From: Thiomicrorhabdus sp965603495
GTDB taxonomy: Bacteria > Pseudomonadota > Gammaproteobacteria > Thiomicrospirales > Thiomicrospiraceae
DNA: 64,000 nt
Assembly (NCBI GenBank): GCA_965603495.1
Contig: CBFDDF010000001.1
Span: 1-64,000, forward strand
Reading direction: 5' to 3'
This document shows positions 46,893-56,528 of the stretch, piece by piece (position 1 is the stretch's first letter; every line of letters starts with the position of its first letter). Both the position numbers and the translations under genes were made by a program. The notes under the pieces are model-generated. The model did no database searches. It was not told where the DNA came from and was given only the letters and a program-made list of their open reading frames with translations.

Positions 46893-47738
46893 ATGAGTAC
46901 AGATATCCCAAAAACCCCCTCTAAAGAGAAAATTCTCGCGAAGGCTTTAACCCAAATGTTAAAGCCTTTAGTGCGTCTATTAATTCACCAAAATATTACC
47001 TATATTGGATTATTAGACCTGCTTAAGAACACCTATATTGAGGTAGCTGAAGAATCTTTTGGGATTGAAAATAAACGTCTCACGGATAGTCGTATCAGCC
47101 TATTAACGGGTGTGCATCGTGGGGATGTAAAACGTATCCGTATGGAGGGTTTGGATCAACCCACTGAAAAAGAAATTAAAGCCAGTTTAAGTGCGCAAAT
47201 GATGTCTATTTGGGCGGGTCACCAAGCTTATCTTGATGCTAATGGTGAGCCTGTCTCCCTTTATCGCTACGCTCAAGATGGTTCACCCTCTTTTGAAGAG
47301 TTGGTCTTGTCGGTGTCTAAAGATAAACACCCTCGTTCTATTTTAGACGAGTGGATGAATCAAGGCTTGGTCAAACTCTTTGAAAAAGACAGTAAAGAAC
47401 AGATTACGCTGTCTGAAAAGGGCTATGTACCAGAAGCTGACTTTGAAGAAAAACTGTTTTTTGCTGGTAAAAACATCGGCGATCATCTTTCAGTGGTGGT
47501 GCATAACTTAGAAAATCAAACACCACCGATGTTTGATCGTGCTGTCTATTATCATCAGTTAACTACAGACTCTATTAAGACACTTGAAGATACTTCAAAA
47601 ACCAAAATGATGCACACTTTAACGGAAATAAACCAGTTGGCCAGCCAACTGCAAGATCAAGATAAACAGGCAGATAATGCAACACATTGTATGCATGTCG
47701 GTGCTTATTTTCATCATAAAAATGAGAAGACTGAGTAA
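46893..47738 (+). CDS. DUF6502 family protein
   Basis: 281 residues, no signal peptide. The N-terminus KILAKALTQMLKPLVRLLIH and NITYIGLLDLLKNTYIEVAEE, followed by RLTDSRISLLTGVHRGDVKRI, is the pattern I associate with DUF6502. The last block looks like a helix-turn-helix or winged-helix segment, so a DNA-binding role is possible. Function is not described to my knowledge. Its stop codon abuts the ATG of the DUF5666 lipoprotein gene with no spacer, which implies translational coupling. Confidence 0.7.
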   Translation: MSTDIPKTPSKEKILAKALTQMLKPLVRLLIHQNITYIGLLDLLKNTYIEVAEESFGIENKRLTDSRISLLTGVHRGDVKRIRMEGLDQPTEKEIKASLSAQMMSIWAGHQAYLDANGEPVSLYRYAQDGSPSFEELVLSVSKDKHPRSILDEWMNQGLVKLFEKDSKEQITLSEKGYVPEADFEEKLFFAGKNIGDHLSVVVHNLENQTPPMFDRAVYYHQLTTDSIKTLEDTSKTKMMHTLTEINQLASQLQDQDKQADNATHCMHVGAYFHHKNEKTE

Positions 47739-48806
47739 ATGATTTTTCTACATCTTATTTCTAACCTGTCCAGTAAAATTAGACAGAACAGTCTAAAAGG
47801 CTTAATCATTTTCGCGACAGCCTTATTGTTGACTGCCTGCCAAACTCAAAGTGGCCAAGAGATTGCTGCCAATTCTGGGTTTGGCGGTACGGGTCTGATT
47901 GCTGAAGATCCCGCAAGCGGTTTTGGGGGAACTGGCAGAGCCTCTTCTGGATTTGGCGGAACTGGGGTGATTGGCACGATTACTAAGTTTGGTAGTATCT
48001 GGGTTAATGGTATTGAGATTGGCTATGGCGATCAAACTAAAATATCTTCTGACCTGACAAAGAATGACATTCTTAAATTAGGTCAACAGGTTATTTTAGA
48101 GACGTTGCCTAGGCATGATAAGGCGCTGACGAAAGCCATTCATATCTATTATCCTTTGGCGGGTAAAATCACGGCGATGACCCAAAATGGTCTGATGATT
48201 GACGGGCAATATACTGTCTTGATGACCAATCAAACGCTATTGGATGCAGCCATTCAGTTAAAAGTCGGTCAGTTTATTGCCATGAGTGGTTATCAAACAG
48301 CAGACGATACTTGGACGGCTACACGTCTCAATATGAATGAGGACAAAGCTGAATTCTATCATCCGACACCCACCCGTAATTTCTCGAAAGCAACCAAAAG
48401 GGTAATTATTGAGACCAATGTTAAGCAGCTTTCTCAATGGAAAGCCTTTTCTAAAGAGGACTTAGTCTCTGGAGACAAAGCAGCTCAAAGCAAGCGCTTG
48501 ATTGTAGAAGGGACCCTGCAAAATGGGATGATTGAGGGTAAGGTTATAACGGCGTATACGCCATATGTCACTCAACAAACTGCTGAAAACATGGTTGATA
48601 AGCGGCCTCAAGACAATCTAGAGGCGCTTAAAGGTCAACAAGAGTCGATGCAAGTACAAAAAGATCAGCTTGAAATGATACAAATGCAAAAAGAGCAACA
48701 ATCCATTATCATGGATCAAGTTGATCAGATACAGCAGATGCAAGAGTTACAGGAGCAGTTTCAACAGATTCAAGATCTTAAAGGACAAAGAGGACCAGCC
48801 CCTTAG
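47739..48806 (+). CDS. DUF5666-type lipoprotein with GFGGTG repeats and Gln/Met-rich tail
   Basis: 355 residues. The lipobox LTAC places the lipid-modified Cys at residue 34. Three copies of SGFGGTG follow within residues ~45-78. Next come one or more small beta domains of DUF5666 type (VIGTITKFGSIWVNGIEIGY; KITAMTQNGLMIDGQYTVL). The final ~55 residues are a coiled coil rich in Gln and Met (QQESMQVQKDQLEMIQMQKE), similar in composition to the interrupted gene at 45677. It is the last gene of the cluster. Role unknown; probably a cell-envelope surface or periplasmic protein. Confidence 0.72.
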   Translation: MIFLHLISNLSSKIRQNSLKGLIIFATALLLTACQTQSGQEIAANSGFGGTGLIAEDPASGFGGTGRASSGFGGTGVIGTITKFGSIWVNGIEIGYGDQTKISSDLTKNDILKLGQQVILETLPRHDKALTKAIHIYYPLAGKITAMTQNGLMIDGQYTVLMTNQTLLDAAIQLKVGQFIAMSGYQTADDTWTATRLNMNEDKAEFYHPTPTRNFSKATKRVIIETNVKQLSQWKAFSKEDLVSGDKAAQSKRLIVEGTLQNGMIEGKVITAYTPYVTQQTAENMVDKRPQDNLEALKGQQESMQVQKDQLEMIQMQKEQQSIIMDQVDQIQQMQELQEQFQQIQDLKGQRGPAP

Positions 48807-48838
48807 TTTTTCCCTAGACCCTGTAAATTAAACGACTG

Positions 48839-49531
48839 TTAAAACGTTCTATAGCCTTTTTTCTTAGGCTTAGGTTTCTTTGGGACCTTGTTAACATTAG
48901 CTTCAACAGCCGGTTTTTCCTTAACCGGACGCTCATACTCCATCCACTCATCGAGCTTGTCCCAGACTTTATTCAAACCATCGCGTTTTAACGAAGAGAA
49001 TAACTGCGCTGTGGCATTTGGATACTCTTCTTTCAGTAAGGTTTGTAATTGTAGAAGACTCGCTTGCGCTGGACCTTTTTTAAGCTTATCTGACTTGGTC
49101 AGCAAGACATGAACTGGCAAACCAAGAGATTCAGACCAATCCAACATCTGTAAATCTATGTCCGTAGGGGGCATTCTGCAATCCATCAGTAAGATCAAAC
49201 CTTTCAGGCCTTTACTTTTTTCAATGTATTCAGAGAGCCCTGCTTCCCAAGCCCGTTTAATTTTCACGTTGACCTTAGCAAAACCGTAACCCGGCAAATC
49301 GACCAATGCACGCGTCTCATCCACCATAAAAAAGTTAATTAACTGGGTACGTCCAGGGGTTTTACTGATTCTAGCTAAGCCTTTTTGCGATGTGATTACA
49401 TTCAAAGCACTGGATTTACCGGAGTTTGAACGTCCGGCAAAAGCCACTTCGTGGGTTAAATCATCAGGACAAAGCGCCAGTGTTGGCACACTTTTAAGGT
49501 AGGTGGCTTGTTGGTATAGAGGATGTTGCAT
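48839..49531 (-). CDS. engB: Ribosome biogenesis GTPase EngB (YihA/YsxC)
   Basis: 230 residues. EngB is an essential TrmE-Era-like GTPase for late 50S assembly. G1 is GRSNSGKSS (about residue 33), G3 is DLPGYGFAK, and G4 is TKSDKL. A Lys/Pro-rich C-terminal tail (VPKKPKPKKKGYRTF) extends past the usual domain end, which may bind rRNA. It is convergent with the DUF5666 gene and close to resB-ccsA-dsbA and polA, a neighbourhood shared with Pseudomonas. Confidence 0.95.
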   Translation of the reverse strand: MQHPLYQQATYLKSVPTLALCPDDLTHEVAFAGRSNSGKSSALNVITSQKGLARISKTPGRTQLINFFMVDETRALVDLPGYGFAKVNVKIKRAWEAGLSEYIEKSKGLKGLILLMDCRMPPTDIDLQMLDWSESLGLPVHVLLTKSDKLKKGPAQASLLQLQTLLKEEYPNATAQLFSSLKRDGLNKVWDKLDEWMEYERPVKEKPAVEANVNKVPKKPKPKKKGYRTF

Positions 49532-49698
49532 AATTAAGAATTTTCCAAAAACTTTAATACTTTATCAATAGTGTGCATCAGTATATACTCTATCCTATTT
49601 TTTAACGACTCAAACCGTTCAAAACCCTAGTTAATCAGGGGATTTACTGTTCAATACGAACTTAAGCGGACAATTGAAAACCTAATAATAGATGCCTA

Positions 49699-51765
49699 AT
49701 GACTGAATCAAAGACACCAATAAGTGCAAGCCCGGCTACAAAATCGATGCAAACAAAGCAACCTAATCAAATATTGAACTTTTTTGGTTCAATGAATTTG
49801 GCGGTGACTTTATTAATGATGCTCTCAATTGCATCTGTTATCGGTACGGTTTTAAAACAAAATGAAACCATGCAAGATTACATAATTAAATTTGGGCCTT
49901 TTTGGACTGAAGTATTCAATAGTTTGGGCTTGTTTCATGTCTATGGCGCGGCCTGGTTTGTCTTGGTTCTAGTGTTTTTACTGTTCTCTACCAGTGTTTG
50001 TGTCACCCGTAATACACCGACCTTTTTAAAAGACATGAGACAGTATAGTGAAAAACTGTCGAGAGCCGCATTACAACATCAGCCCAACAACACGACTTTT
50101 GACGGTGTCGTTAGCCTTGAAAGACAGCAAGAACATGCGGTCGCCCTGTTAAAACATAAAGGTTATAAAACCAAAACTCACCAACGTGATGATGGCAGTG
50201 TCACAGTCGCTGGTTTAAAAGGTAAATGGAATCGTCTAGGCTATTTCTTTACCCATATCTCCATTATCGTTATTTGTATCGGTGCACTTTTAGACAGTAA
50301 CTTACTTTTAAAGTACCGAGAATTAACGGGTTCTTTAGAAGCGGAAACCCGCACAGTCAGTTTAGATGAGATAAATCAAAAATCTTGGTTGGGCCCCGAA
50401 AACTTGTCTTTCCGAGGCTCTGTTAATGTACCAGATGGCGAGAAAACGGATGTTTTATTCCTGCCTTATGAAAATGGTTATTTAGCGCAAAAACTGCCTT
50501 TTACCATCGTTAATAAGCAATTCAGAATCGAATATTACGATACAGGAATGCCTAAATCCTTTGAAAGTGATTTGATTCTAACGGCACCCGAACTCGATGA
50601 ACCAATCGTTGCGACGATTGCTGTTAACCATCCGCTTTATTATAAGAATTACGCTATTTATCAGTCTTCTTTTGGCGATGGCGGTACTACCTTAAAGTTA
50701 AAAGTACATCCATTACTTTCTCCTATCTCTAACCCGCTAGAGTTGAATTCAGCCGTTAATAAAGTTGAACCTTTAAAAACCCCTATGGGTAAGTTTAAAG
50801 TCGAATTCAATGACTTTAAGATGCACAACATCATTCCTGCAACGGATGAAGAGAAGGCTTTAACCGGCCATAAAATGCATAACAATGGTCCGACCATTAT
50901 CTTCAAGGTACGTAATGAACAGGGCAAGGCATGGGAATACGAAAACTATATGCTGCCAAGCCTACAGGAAGATCGCCTCTTCTTTATGACAGGTATGCGT
51001 GAAAGCCAGGCCGAACCGTTCCGTTACCTATTTATTCCTGCTGATGCAAACCGTAAAAAAGCCCGTTTCTTTGAGTTCTTAACGTTGCTAAATAATCCAA
51101 TTAAATCCATGGAATTATTTACGACTCAGTATCCTAAAACACCAGATATGTCTGATAAAACCTATCAGTTACAGACTAAACTCATTCAACAGTTATTAGC
51201 TCTGTTTCGCTCGAAAGGCTTTAGTGGCATTACTGAATTTGTGAATAGCAACGTACCAGAGGTTGAGCGTGAGCAGGTTTCTGAATATTATTTTGGTCAA
51301 ACCAGCTTCGCTTTACAGACCTTATACCTGGAAGTTTTGAAAAATGAAGGGGTTATTAAAACGCACAATGATGAAATTTCAGAATTTGATAAAACTTGGT
51401 TTGAAGATGCTCTAAATACCGTTGCGGGTTTAAGTGCTTATGGTCCACCGATGTATTTTGAGATAGCCAGTTTCAAACAAATTCAGGCCACTGGACTGCA
51501 AATAACCAAATCCCCTGGTAAAGATGTCGTTTATTTTGGCAGTGCAATGCTTATAATCGGGGTATTCTTTATGTTCTATGTACGCCAACGTCGATTTTGG
51601 ATTCATATCAAACCCAACGCGGACACAGAATCAGATTCAACAACGCCTGGTTCCGAAGTCACCATGGCGGCAAAAGATAATAGAAACTTACCTGAAACGA
51701 CAACCGAATTTAACGGTCTTGTTAATAGAGTGAAAAAGTTCAATAACAACAACAGTAACGCATAA
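49699..51765 (+). CDS. resB: Cytochrome c biogenesis protein ResB (System II)
   Basis: 688 residues. Four membrane helices (the first pair around residues 30-110, the third near 190, the last near 615) surround a large periplasmic domain, as in ResB/Ccs1. The N-terminal block LNFFGSMNLAVTLLMMLSIASV is characteristic. With the WWD protein encoded next it exports haem and attaches it to CxxCH motifs of c-type cytochromes. A hydrophilic tail of ~70 residues follows the last helix. ccsA starts 16 bases downstream. Confidence 0.93.
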   Translation: MTESKTPISASPATKSMQTKQPNQILNFFGSMNLAVTLLMMLSIASVIGTVLKQNETMQDYIIKFGPFWTEVFNSLGLFHVYGAAWFVLVLVFLLFSTSVCVTRNTPTFLKDMRQYSEKLSRAALQHQPNNTTFDGVVSLERQQEHAVALLKHKGYKTKTHQRDDGSVTVAGLKGKWNRLGYFFTHISIIVICIGALLDSNLLLKYRELTGSLEAETRTVSLDEINQKSWLGPENLSFRGSVNVPDGEKTDVLFLPYENGYLAQKLPFTIVNKQFRIEYYDTGMPKSFESDLILTAPELDEPIVATIAVNHPLYYKNYAIYQSSFGDGGTTLKLKVHPLLSPISNPLELNSAVNKVEPLKTPMGKFKVEFNDFKMHNIIPATDEEKALTGHKMHNNGPTIIFKVRNEQGKAWEYENYMLPSLQEDRLFFMTGMRESQAEPFRYLFIPADANRKKARFFEFLTLLNNPIKSMELFTTQYPKTPDMSDKTYQLQTKLIQQLLALFRSKGFSGITEFVNSNVPEVEREQVSEYYFGQTSFALQTLYLEVLKNEGVIKTHNDEISEFDKTWFEDALNTVAGLSAYGPPMYFEIASFKQIQATGLQITKSPGKDVVYFGSAMLIIGVFFMFYVRQRRFWIHIKPNADTESDSTTPGSEVTMAAKDNRNLPETTTEFNGLVNRVKKFNNNNSNA

Positions 51766-51781
51766 TTGTAGGGCTATAAAA

Positions 51782-52960
51782 ATGCAAACAGAAACCTATG
51801 TAGAAGAATTTAAAAACGAGGGGAAAAAGCCGTTTACGCTTAGAGATGCGGCTTGGATTGCTTTCGTCATACTTGGCAGCTTTTACGCATGGACGCAATA
51901 TGGCGGACTCATGGATGAATATGAGATTGGTATTTTAGGGGGAGCGACTATTGCCTTAATATTTCTAGGGCGTTTGTGGCCGAGCTTACAGATCTTAACC
52001 ATCTCGGTTAGTTTGATGACTATGCTGGCCTTATGGACCTACAATAGCCACGGTAATGTGATTAGCGCCAATGAACAAGCTTTCTTCTTGAAGTTTTTGG
52101 TATCAAGCCAATCTGCCATTATGTGGATGAGTGCGCTGTTTGTATTAGCCACCGTAACTTACTTCTTTGCTTTATATAACAAATCCGAATTTACCTATAA
52201 AACAGCACGTTTTATGGTTTGGGCAGCAGCCACTTTCGGCTTGGTTGGGATGATGGTTCGCTGGCGTGAATCTTATATTATAAATTTCGATTATGGCCAT
52301 ATTCCGGTCAGCAGTTTATATGAAGTATTTATCCTATTTGTCGTATTAACCTCTCTGATGTACCTGTTCTATGAGCAACGTTATAAAACCCGGGCTTTAG
52401 GCGGATTTGTTATGTTGGTAATCAGTGCTGCAGTTGGTTTTCTGCTTTGGTATACCTTTGGTAAAGATGCTCATGTAATTCAACCTTTAGTACCCGCTTT
52501 AAAAAGTTATTGGATGAAAATTCATGTACCAGCAAACTTTGTCGGTTACGGTTCCTTCTCTATTGCTGCCATGGTTGGGGTTGCTTACCTATTAACTGAA
52601 CGTGCTTTTAAGAAAAATCCAGAAAGTACTTTTGCCAGCAGAATGCCTGCTTTAGAAGTCATGGATGATTTAATGTATAAAGTCATCTCACTTGGTTTCG
52701 CTTTCTTTACCATTGCCACGGTATTAGGGGCTATGTGGGCAGCTGAAGCTTGGGGTGGATACTGGTCTTGGGATCCTAAAGAAACATGGGCGTTGATTGT
52801 TTGGCTAAATTACGCGGCTTGGTTACACCTACGTATGTCTAAAGGTTGGCGTGGTGCACCAATGGCTTGGTGGGCATTTATCGGTCTATTAATCACCACT
52901 TTTGCTTTCCTAGGAGTCAATATGTTCCTTTCAGGTCTGCACTCGTATGGTGAACTGTAA
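51782..52960 (+). CDS. ccsA: Cytochrome c biogenesis protein CcsA/ResC (WWD-domain haem handling)
   Basis: 392 residues with eight or more membrane helices. The tryptophan-rich WWD motif is present (WAAEAWGGYWSWDPKETWAL, about residues 320-339), flanked by conserved histidines. It works with ResB as the haem-cytochrome c synthase of System II. In database naming the same protein is often called CcsB. The dsbA start lies 19 bases after its stop, consistent with coupling of haem attachment to disulfide/thiol chemistry. Confidence 0.94.
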   Translation: MQTETYVEEFKNEGKKPFTLRDAAWIAFVILGSFYAWTQYGGLMDEYEIGILGGATIALIFLGRLWPSLQILTISVSLMTMLALWTYNSHGNVISANEQAFFLKFLVSSQSAIMWMSALFVLATVTYFFALYNKSEFTYKTARFMVWAAATFGLVGMMVRWRESYIINFDYGHIPVSSLYEVFILFVVLTSLMYLFYEQRYKTRALGGFVMLVISAAVGFLLWYTFGKDAHVIQPLVPALKSYWMKIHVPANFVGYGSFSIAAMVGVAYLLTERAFKKNPESTFASRMPALEVMDDLMYKVISLGFAFFTIATVLGAMWAAEAWGGYWSWDPKETWALIVWLNYAAWLHLRMSKGWRGAPMAWWAFIGLLITTFAFLGVNMFLSGLHSYGEL

Positions 52961-52979
52961 AATACTAAGGTTAAATATT

Positions 52980-53612
52980 ATGTTACGTAGAAAATTATTA
53001 ACATCATTAGCGACTCTCTTAGTGGCCAGTGGCCTGTCACTCTCTTCGGTTGCCGCAGAGAGTGGGACATTAATGCAAGGTGTCGAATATAAACATGTTC
53101 CTAGCCCACAAGTTATTGCCCCATACACTAAAACCGTCGTCGAAGTGTTTGGTTATACCTGTCCACACTGTTATCACTTGGAGCCAAGTCTTAATAGTTG
53201 GTTAAAAGATAAGCCTGCTGATGTGAATTTTGAGCGTATGCCTGTTGTCTTTAATAATCCTAACTGGATATTTATGGCTAAGGTCTTCTATACGGCTCAA
53301 GAAGTCGGTGTCCTTGAGCAATCGCATGCTGCTTTTTTTCACGCCTTACACCGTCATAAAAAAGAACTTTATACGGTAGAAAAAATTGCCGAATTTTTCA
53401 CTCAGTTTGGCGTTAAAGAAGCAGATTTTATTGCTACTTTCAAAGGCTTTAAAGTGGATCAACTGGTTCGTAAAGCACAAAAGTTAACGCGTGCTTATGG
53501 GGTTGAAGGCGTACCTGCGGTCATCGTCAATGGTAAATACATAACCGATGTTCCAATGGCCGGTAGCCGAGAAAAACTTTGGCAAACAGTCGATGCTTTG
53601 ACTGGTAAATAA
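52980..53612 (+). CDS. dsbA: Periplasmic thiol:disulfide oxidoreductase DsbA
   Basis: About 210 residues. The signal peptide ends near SSVAAES, and the mature thioredoxin fold carries FGYTCPHCYH with the CPHC active site at residues 61-64. The cis-proline loop is GVPAVIVNG. It introduces disulfides into exported proteins; DsbB is not in the window. The frame opens at 52947 inside ccsA, but the ATG at 52980 has AAGG 9 bases upstream and gives a proper signal peptide. A terminator follows. Confidence 0.94.
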   Translation: MLRRKLLTSLATLLVASGLSLSSVAAESGTLMQGVEYKHVPSPQVIAPYTKTVVEVFGYTCPHCYHLEPSLNSWLKDKPADVNFERMPVVFNNPNWIFMAKVFYTAQEVGVLEQSHAAFFHALHRHKKELYTVEKIAEFFTQFGVKEADFIATFKGFKVDQLVRKAQKLTRAYGVEGVPAVIVNGKYITDVPMAGSREKLWQTVDALTGK

Positions 53613-53658
53613 TCTCAATAAAAAAATTAAACCTTAGTAAAGATGGGTTTTACAAATT

Positions 53659-53680
53659 AAAGGGCTTTGTGCCCTTTTTT
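53659..53680 (+). terminator. Intrinsic terminator after dsbA
   Basis: AAAGGGC / GCCCTTT stem with a TTTGT loop and a trailing T-run, 46 bases after dsbA, ends the resB-ccsA-dsbA operon. Confidence 0.85.
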
Positions 53681-53712
53681 GGTTTTTAAAAAGTATTAAA
53701 AACCAATTAATT

Positions 53713-53732
53713 AATGACCAGGCCTGGTCATT
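53713..53732. repeat. 20-bp palindrome centred on dispersed repeat copy 14
   Basis: AATG-ACCAGGCCTGGT-CATT; core 53717-53728. It lies between the dsbA terminator and the acetolactate synthase gene, 54 bases upstream of that start. Confidence 0.95.
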
Positions 53733-53785
53733 TGAATTTTGAAACTTCATAATTCAAATTCACGCACCGAAAAGAGTAAAAAGAT

Positions 53786-55429
53786 ATGAAAGCCGCCAAA
53801 CTGTTTGTGAAATGTTTAGAAAATGAAAATGTAGAGTTCATTTTTGGTATTCCTGGTGAAGAAAATCTAGACATTATGGATGCGTTACTCGATTCTAATA
53901 TCAAATTTATCACCACTCGTCACGAACAAGGCGCGGCTTATATGGCAGATGTCTATGGTCGTTTAACGGGTAAATCTGGTGTCTGTCTATCGACTCTAGG
54001 ACCTGGTGCCACCAACCTCGTCACCGGCGTTGCGGATGCCAATATGGATAATGCCCCCTTGGTGGCTATTGCTGGCCAGGCGGCAACCACACGACTGCAC
54101 AAAGAATCACATCAGGTCGTCGACTTGGTCAGCATGTTCAAACCGATCACCAAATACGCGACTCAAGTATTAGAACCTGAAACTATTCCTGAAGTGGTAC
54201 GTAAAGCCTTTAAATTAGCAGAAGCGGAAAAGCCTGGGGCGACCTTTATTGATTTACCGGAAAACATTGTTGAAATGGAGACCGATGAACTCCCTTTACG
54301 AGTAAGCGTTAATCGACTGACCTTCGCGGATAAATCGCTATTAAGAGATGCAGCCGTTTTAATTGAAAATGCTAAACATCCACTCATTCTAGTCGGTAAT
54401 GGTGCGGTAAGATCTCGCGCCAGTGAACATATTTTGGCCTTTCTAAATACCCATAAAATTCCAGTCGTAAATACCTTTATGGCCAAGGGTATTATCCCTT
54501 TTTCACATGAAATGGCGATGGGAACAGCAGGTTTACAAAAAGGCGATTATGAAAATGGTGGCTTTGCTAAAGCCGACTTAATCATCTGCGTCGGTTTTGA
54601 TATGGTCGAATATCATCCACACTTATGGAATCCAAACCGTCAACATACCATTATTCATATCGATACTAAAAAATCCGAAGTCGATAACAGTTATATTCCT
54701 GAAATTGAACTGATCGGTAATATTGGCAAAAATTTAGCCGGTCTCGGTGAGATGATTGAAAAGCCTATCGAATCAACTCAAATTGATTTCCTCTTGCGTA
54801 AAGCAATGGTGGATGAGATGAACCGTTGTTGTAAAAGTGATGCGTGGCCAATGCTGCCGCAAAAAATTATTTGGGATTTGCGAACGGCTATGAAATCTAC
54901 CGATATTGCGATTAGCGATGTTGGCTCTCACAAGATGTGGATGGCACGAATGTTCCGTTGTGACGTACCGAATACCTGTATTATTTCCAATGGTTTTGCG
55001 GGAATGGGTATTGCAGTACCGGGCGCAATCGCCGCAAAGCTCGCTTATCCAGAGAAAGGCGTTGTCGCCGTCTCTGGCGATGCTGGTTTTATGATGAATT
55101 CACAAGAAATTGAAACTGCTATACGCTGCAATACTCCGATTGTCATTTTAATTTGGAATGATAGCCAATATGGCCTGATTGAGTGGAAACAGCAACGTCG
55201 TTTTGGACGTTCAGCTTATATAGACTTTAAAAATCCAGATTTTGTGCAGTATGCACAATCTTTTGGCGCAACCGGTGTCCGCATTCGGTCCGCAGATCAA
55301 CTGTTACCAGCCTTACAAGCGGCCTTAGAAAACCCAACCGTTACAATCATTGATTGTCCGGTAGATTACTCTCAAAATGACCGCCTTACCGACTTGTTAG
55401 GAAATGTCTTATCAGAAATAGAGGATTAA
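53786..55429 (+). CDS. Acetolactate synthase large subunit-like enzyme (thiamine diphosphate)
   Basis: 547 residues with the three-domain ThDP architecture. The N-terminus FIFGIPGEENLDIMDALLDS and TRHEQGAAYMADVYGRLTGK carry the catalytic Glu. The cofactor motif runs GDAGFMMNSQEIETA to WNDSQYGLIEW (about 430-465). It is closer in look to AlsS-type enzymes than to biosynthetic IlvB, and no ilvH regulatory subunit is adjacent. It should condense two pyruvates to acetolactate; other ThDP reactions remain possible. Monocistronic or cotranscribed with the 112-residue gene 100 bases downstream. Confidence 0.85.
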   Translation: MKAAKLFVKCLENENVEFIFGIPGEENLDIMDALLDSNIKFITTRHEQGAAYMADVYGRLTGKSGVCLSTLGPGATNLVTGVADANMDNAPLVAIAGQAATTRLHKESHQVVDLVSMFKPITKYATQVLEPETIPEVVRKAFKLAEAEKPGATFIDLPENIVEMETDELPLRVSVNRLTFADKSLLRDAAVLIENAKHPLILVGNGAVRSRASEHILAFLNTHKIPVVNTFMAKGIIPFSHEMAMGTAGLQKGDYENGGFAKADLIICVGFDMVEYHPHLWNPNRQHTIIHIDTKKSEVDNSYIPEIELIGNIGKNLAGLGEMIEKPIESTQIDFLLRKAMVDEMNRCCKSDAWPMLPQKIIWDLRTAMKSTDIAISDVGSHKMWMARMFRCDVPNTCIISNGFAGMGIAVPGAIAAKLAYPEKGVVAVSGDAGFMMNSQEIETAIRCNTPIVILIWNDSQYGLIEWKQQRRFGRSAYIDFKNPDFVQYAQSFGATGVRIRSADQLLPALQAALENPTVTIIDCPVDYSQNDRLTDLLGNVLSEIED

Positions 55430-55528
55430 TAATCCTCAGTTTTATATAGTCTTAAAAGGTATTTTTAAAGCCTACTTGTTTCAAGAGGCCTGATAAGATG
55501 AGTAGGACTCATCCATAAAGGAAATAAC

Positions 55529-55867
55529 ATGATTTATATCGAACGAAATGCTTCAGGTGAAATTTCTAATATTGAATTTAGCCCTGGAGAAAATCGTGAA
55601 GAAATCAGTTTGCACGATTCACAGTTAACCGAATTCATTAAAAACTCTGCCGACAGTGAAGCCATTGTGCAATCTGTTTTAAGCGGTCTAGATTTGGATA
55701 TGGTGCGTGTCATTGAAGACCTTATCGATATTATGATAGAGCGCAATCTAATGCGCTTTACCGATCTACCTATTCAAGTTCAAAACAAACTATTATTTAA
55801 ACGTAAAATGCGTAATTTGAACCATGAAACATCCATTATTGATGATAATGAACTTTTAAATCTGTAA
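55529..55867 (+). CDS. Small conserved protein (tryptophan synthase beta-like family)
   Basis: 112 residues, soluble. The C-terminal block DMVRVIEDLIDIMIERNLMRFTDLP followed by QVQNKLLFKRKMRNL matches small gammaproteobacterial proteins annotated as tryptophan synthase subunit beta-like. That name reflects short similarity and not an enzyme activity. AAGGA precedes the ATG. Function unknown. Confidence 0.75.
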   Translation: MIYIERNASGEISNIEFSPGENREEISLHDSQLTEFIKNSADSEAIVQSVLSGLDLDMVRVIEDLIDIMIERNLMRFTDLPIQVQNKLLFKRKMRNLNHETSIIDDNELLNL

Positions 55868-55882
55868 ACCTAAATCAATTCA

Positions 55883-55894
55883 ACCAGGCCTGGT
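55883..55894. repeat. Dispersed palindrome ACCAGGCCTGGT, copy 15
   Basis: Perfect copy in the 55-base gap between the convergent 112-residue gene and the nitroreductase gene. No symmetric extension. Confidence 0.95.
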
Positions 55895-55922
55895 CACAAT
55901 TTGATTAGGCCAAATAGATTGG

Positions 55923-56528
55923 TTAATCTAAATAGACCGTCACATCTTCAACTGGCTTTCTTTTAGTGGTTTGATCCAAATTATTTACCCGACACTCAGC
56001 ATCCACTTTGCCCATATACAATGCGCCTATTAAAGCGATCTCTGCTGGCTGGATAGTTAACAACTCATAACTGCGCGGATCGGTCAGAATAGGCCCTGTA
56101 CTCCATTGAACGCCTATGGACTGTTGCCAGGCAATCAATTGCAAGTTTTGAATAGCACAAGCGCAAGCGGCATAATCCTCTTTAGCGGTGAATTTATCTT
56201 TGGCTAAAACTTGCCCTACTAGAATAATTTGAGGAATAGCCATAAACTTTTCAAACGCTTTCGTATATAAACCTTGGTAAACCTCAGAATCACTCTCGGC
56301 TTTTTTAGAAGCTCTATTATCTGCATAGACAACCGCTAATTTTTGTTGCATATTTTTACCAATCACCCAAAAGCGCCAAGGTTGGGTCAACTTGTGATTA
56401 GGTGCCCATATTGCGGCCTCTAAGCAGTGCTTTATTTCTAAGTCTGTCAAACTATTCGTTTGTTGAGGTAAAAATTGATAGCAGGTTCGTCTTGCTTGAA
56501 TCAGGTTTAGTAATTGTGATGTTTGCAT
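55923..56528 (-). CDS. Nitroreductase-family flavoprotein
   Basis: 201 residues. The nitroreductase fold is recognisable from RRTCYQFLPQQTN near the N-terminus, AAIWAPNHKLTQPWRFWVIG (FMN-binding) and IQNLQLIAWQQSIGVQWSTG near residue 128. It is of the short YdjA-like type and probably uses FMN and NAD(P)H; the substrate is unknown. It faces away from the OxyR-like gene across a 407-base gap holding the DnaA-box-like cluster. Confidence 0.85.
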   Translation of the reverse strand: MQTSQLLNLIQARRTCYQFLPQQTNSLTDLEIKHCLEAAIWAPNHKLTQPWRFWVIGKNMQQKLAVVYADNRASKKAESDSEVYQGLYTKAFEKFMAIPQIILVGQVLAKDKFTAKEDYAACACAIQNLQLIAWQQSIGVQWSTGPILTDPRSYELLTIQPAEIALIGALYMGKVDAECRVNNLDQTTKRKPVEDVTVYLD

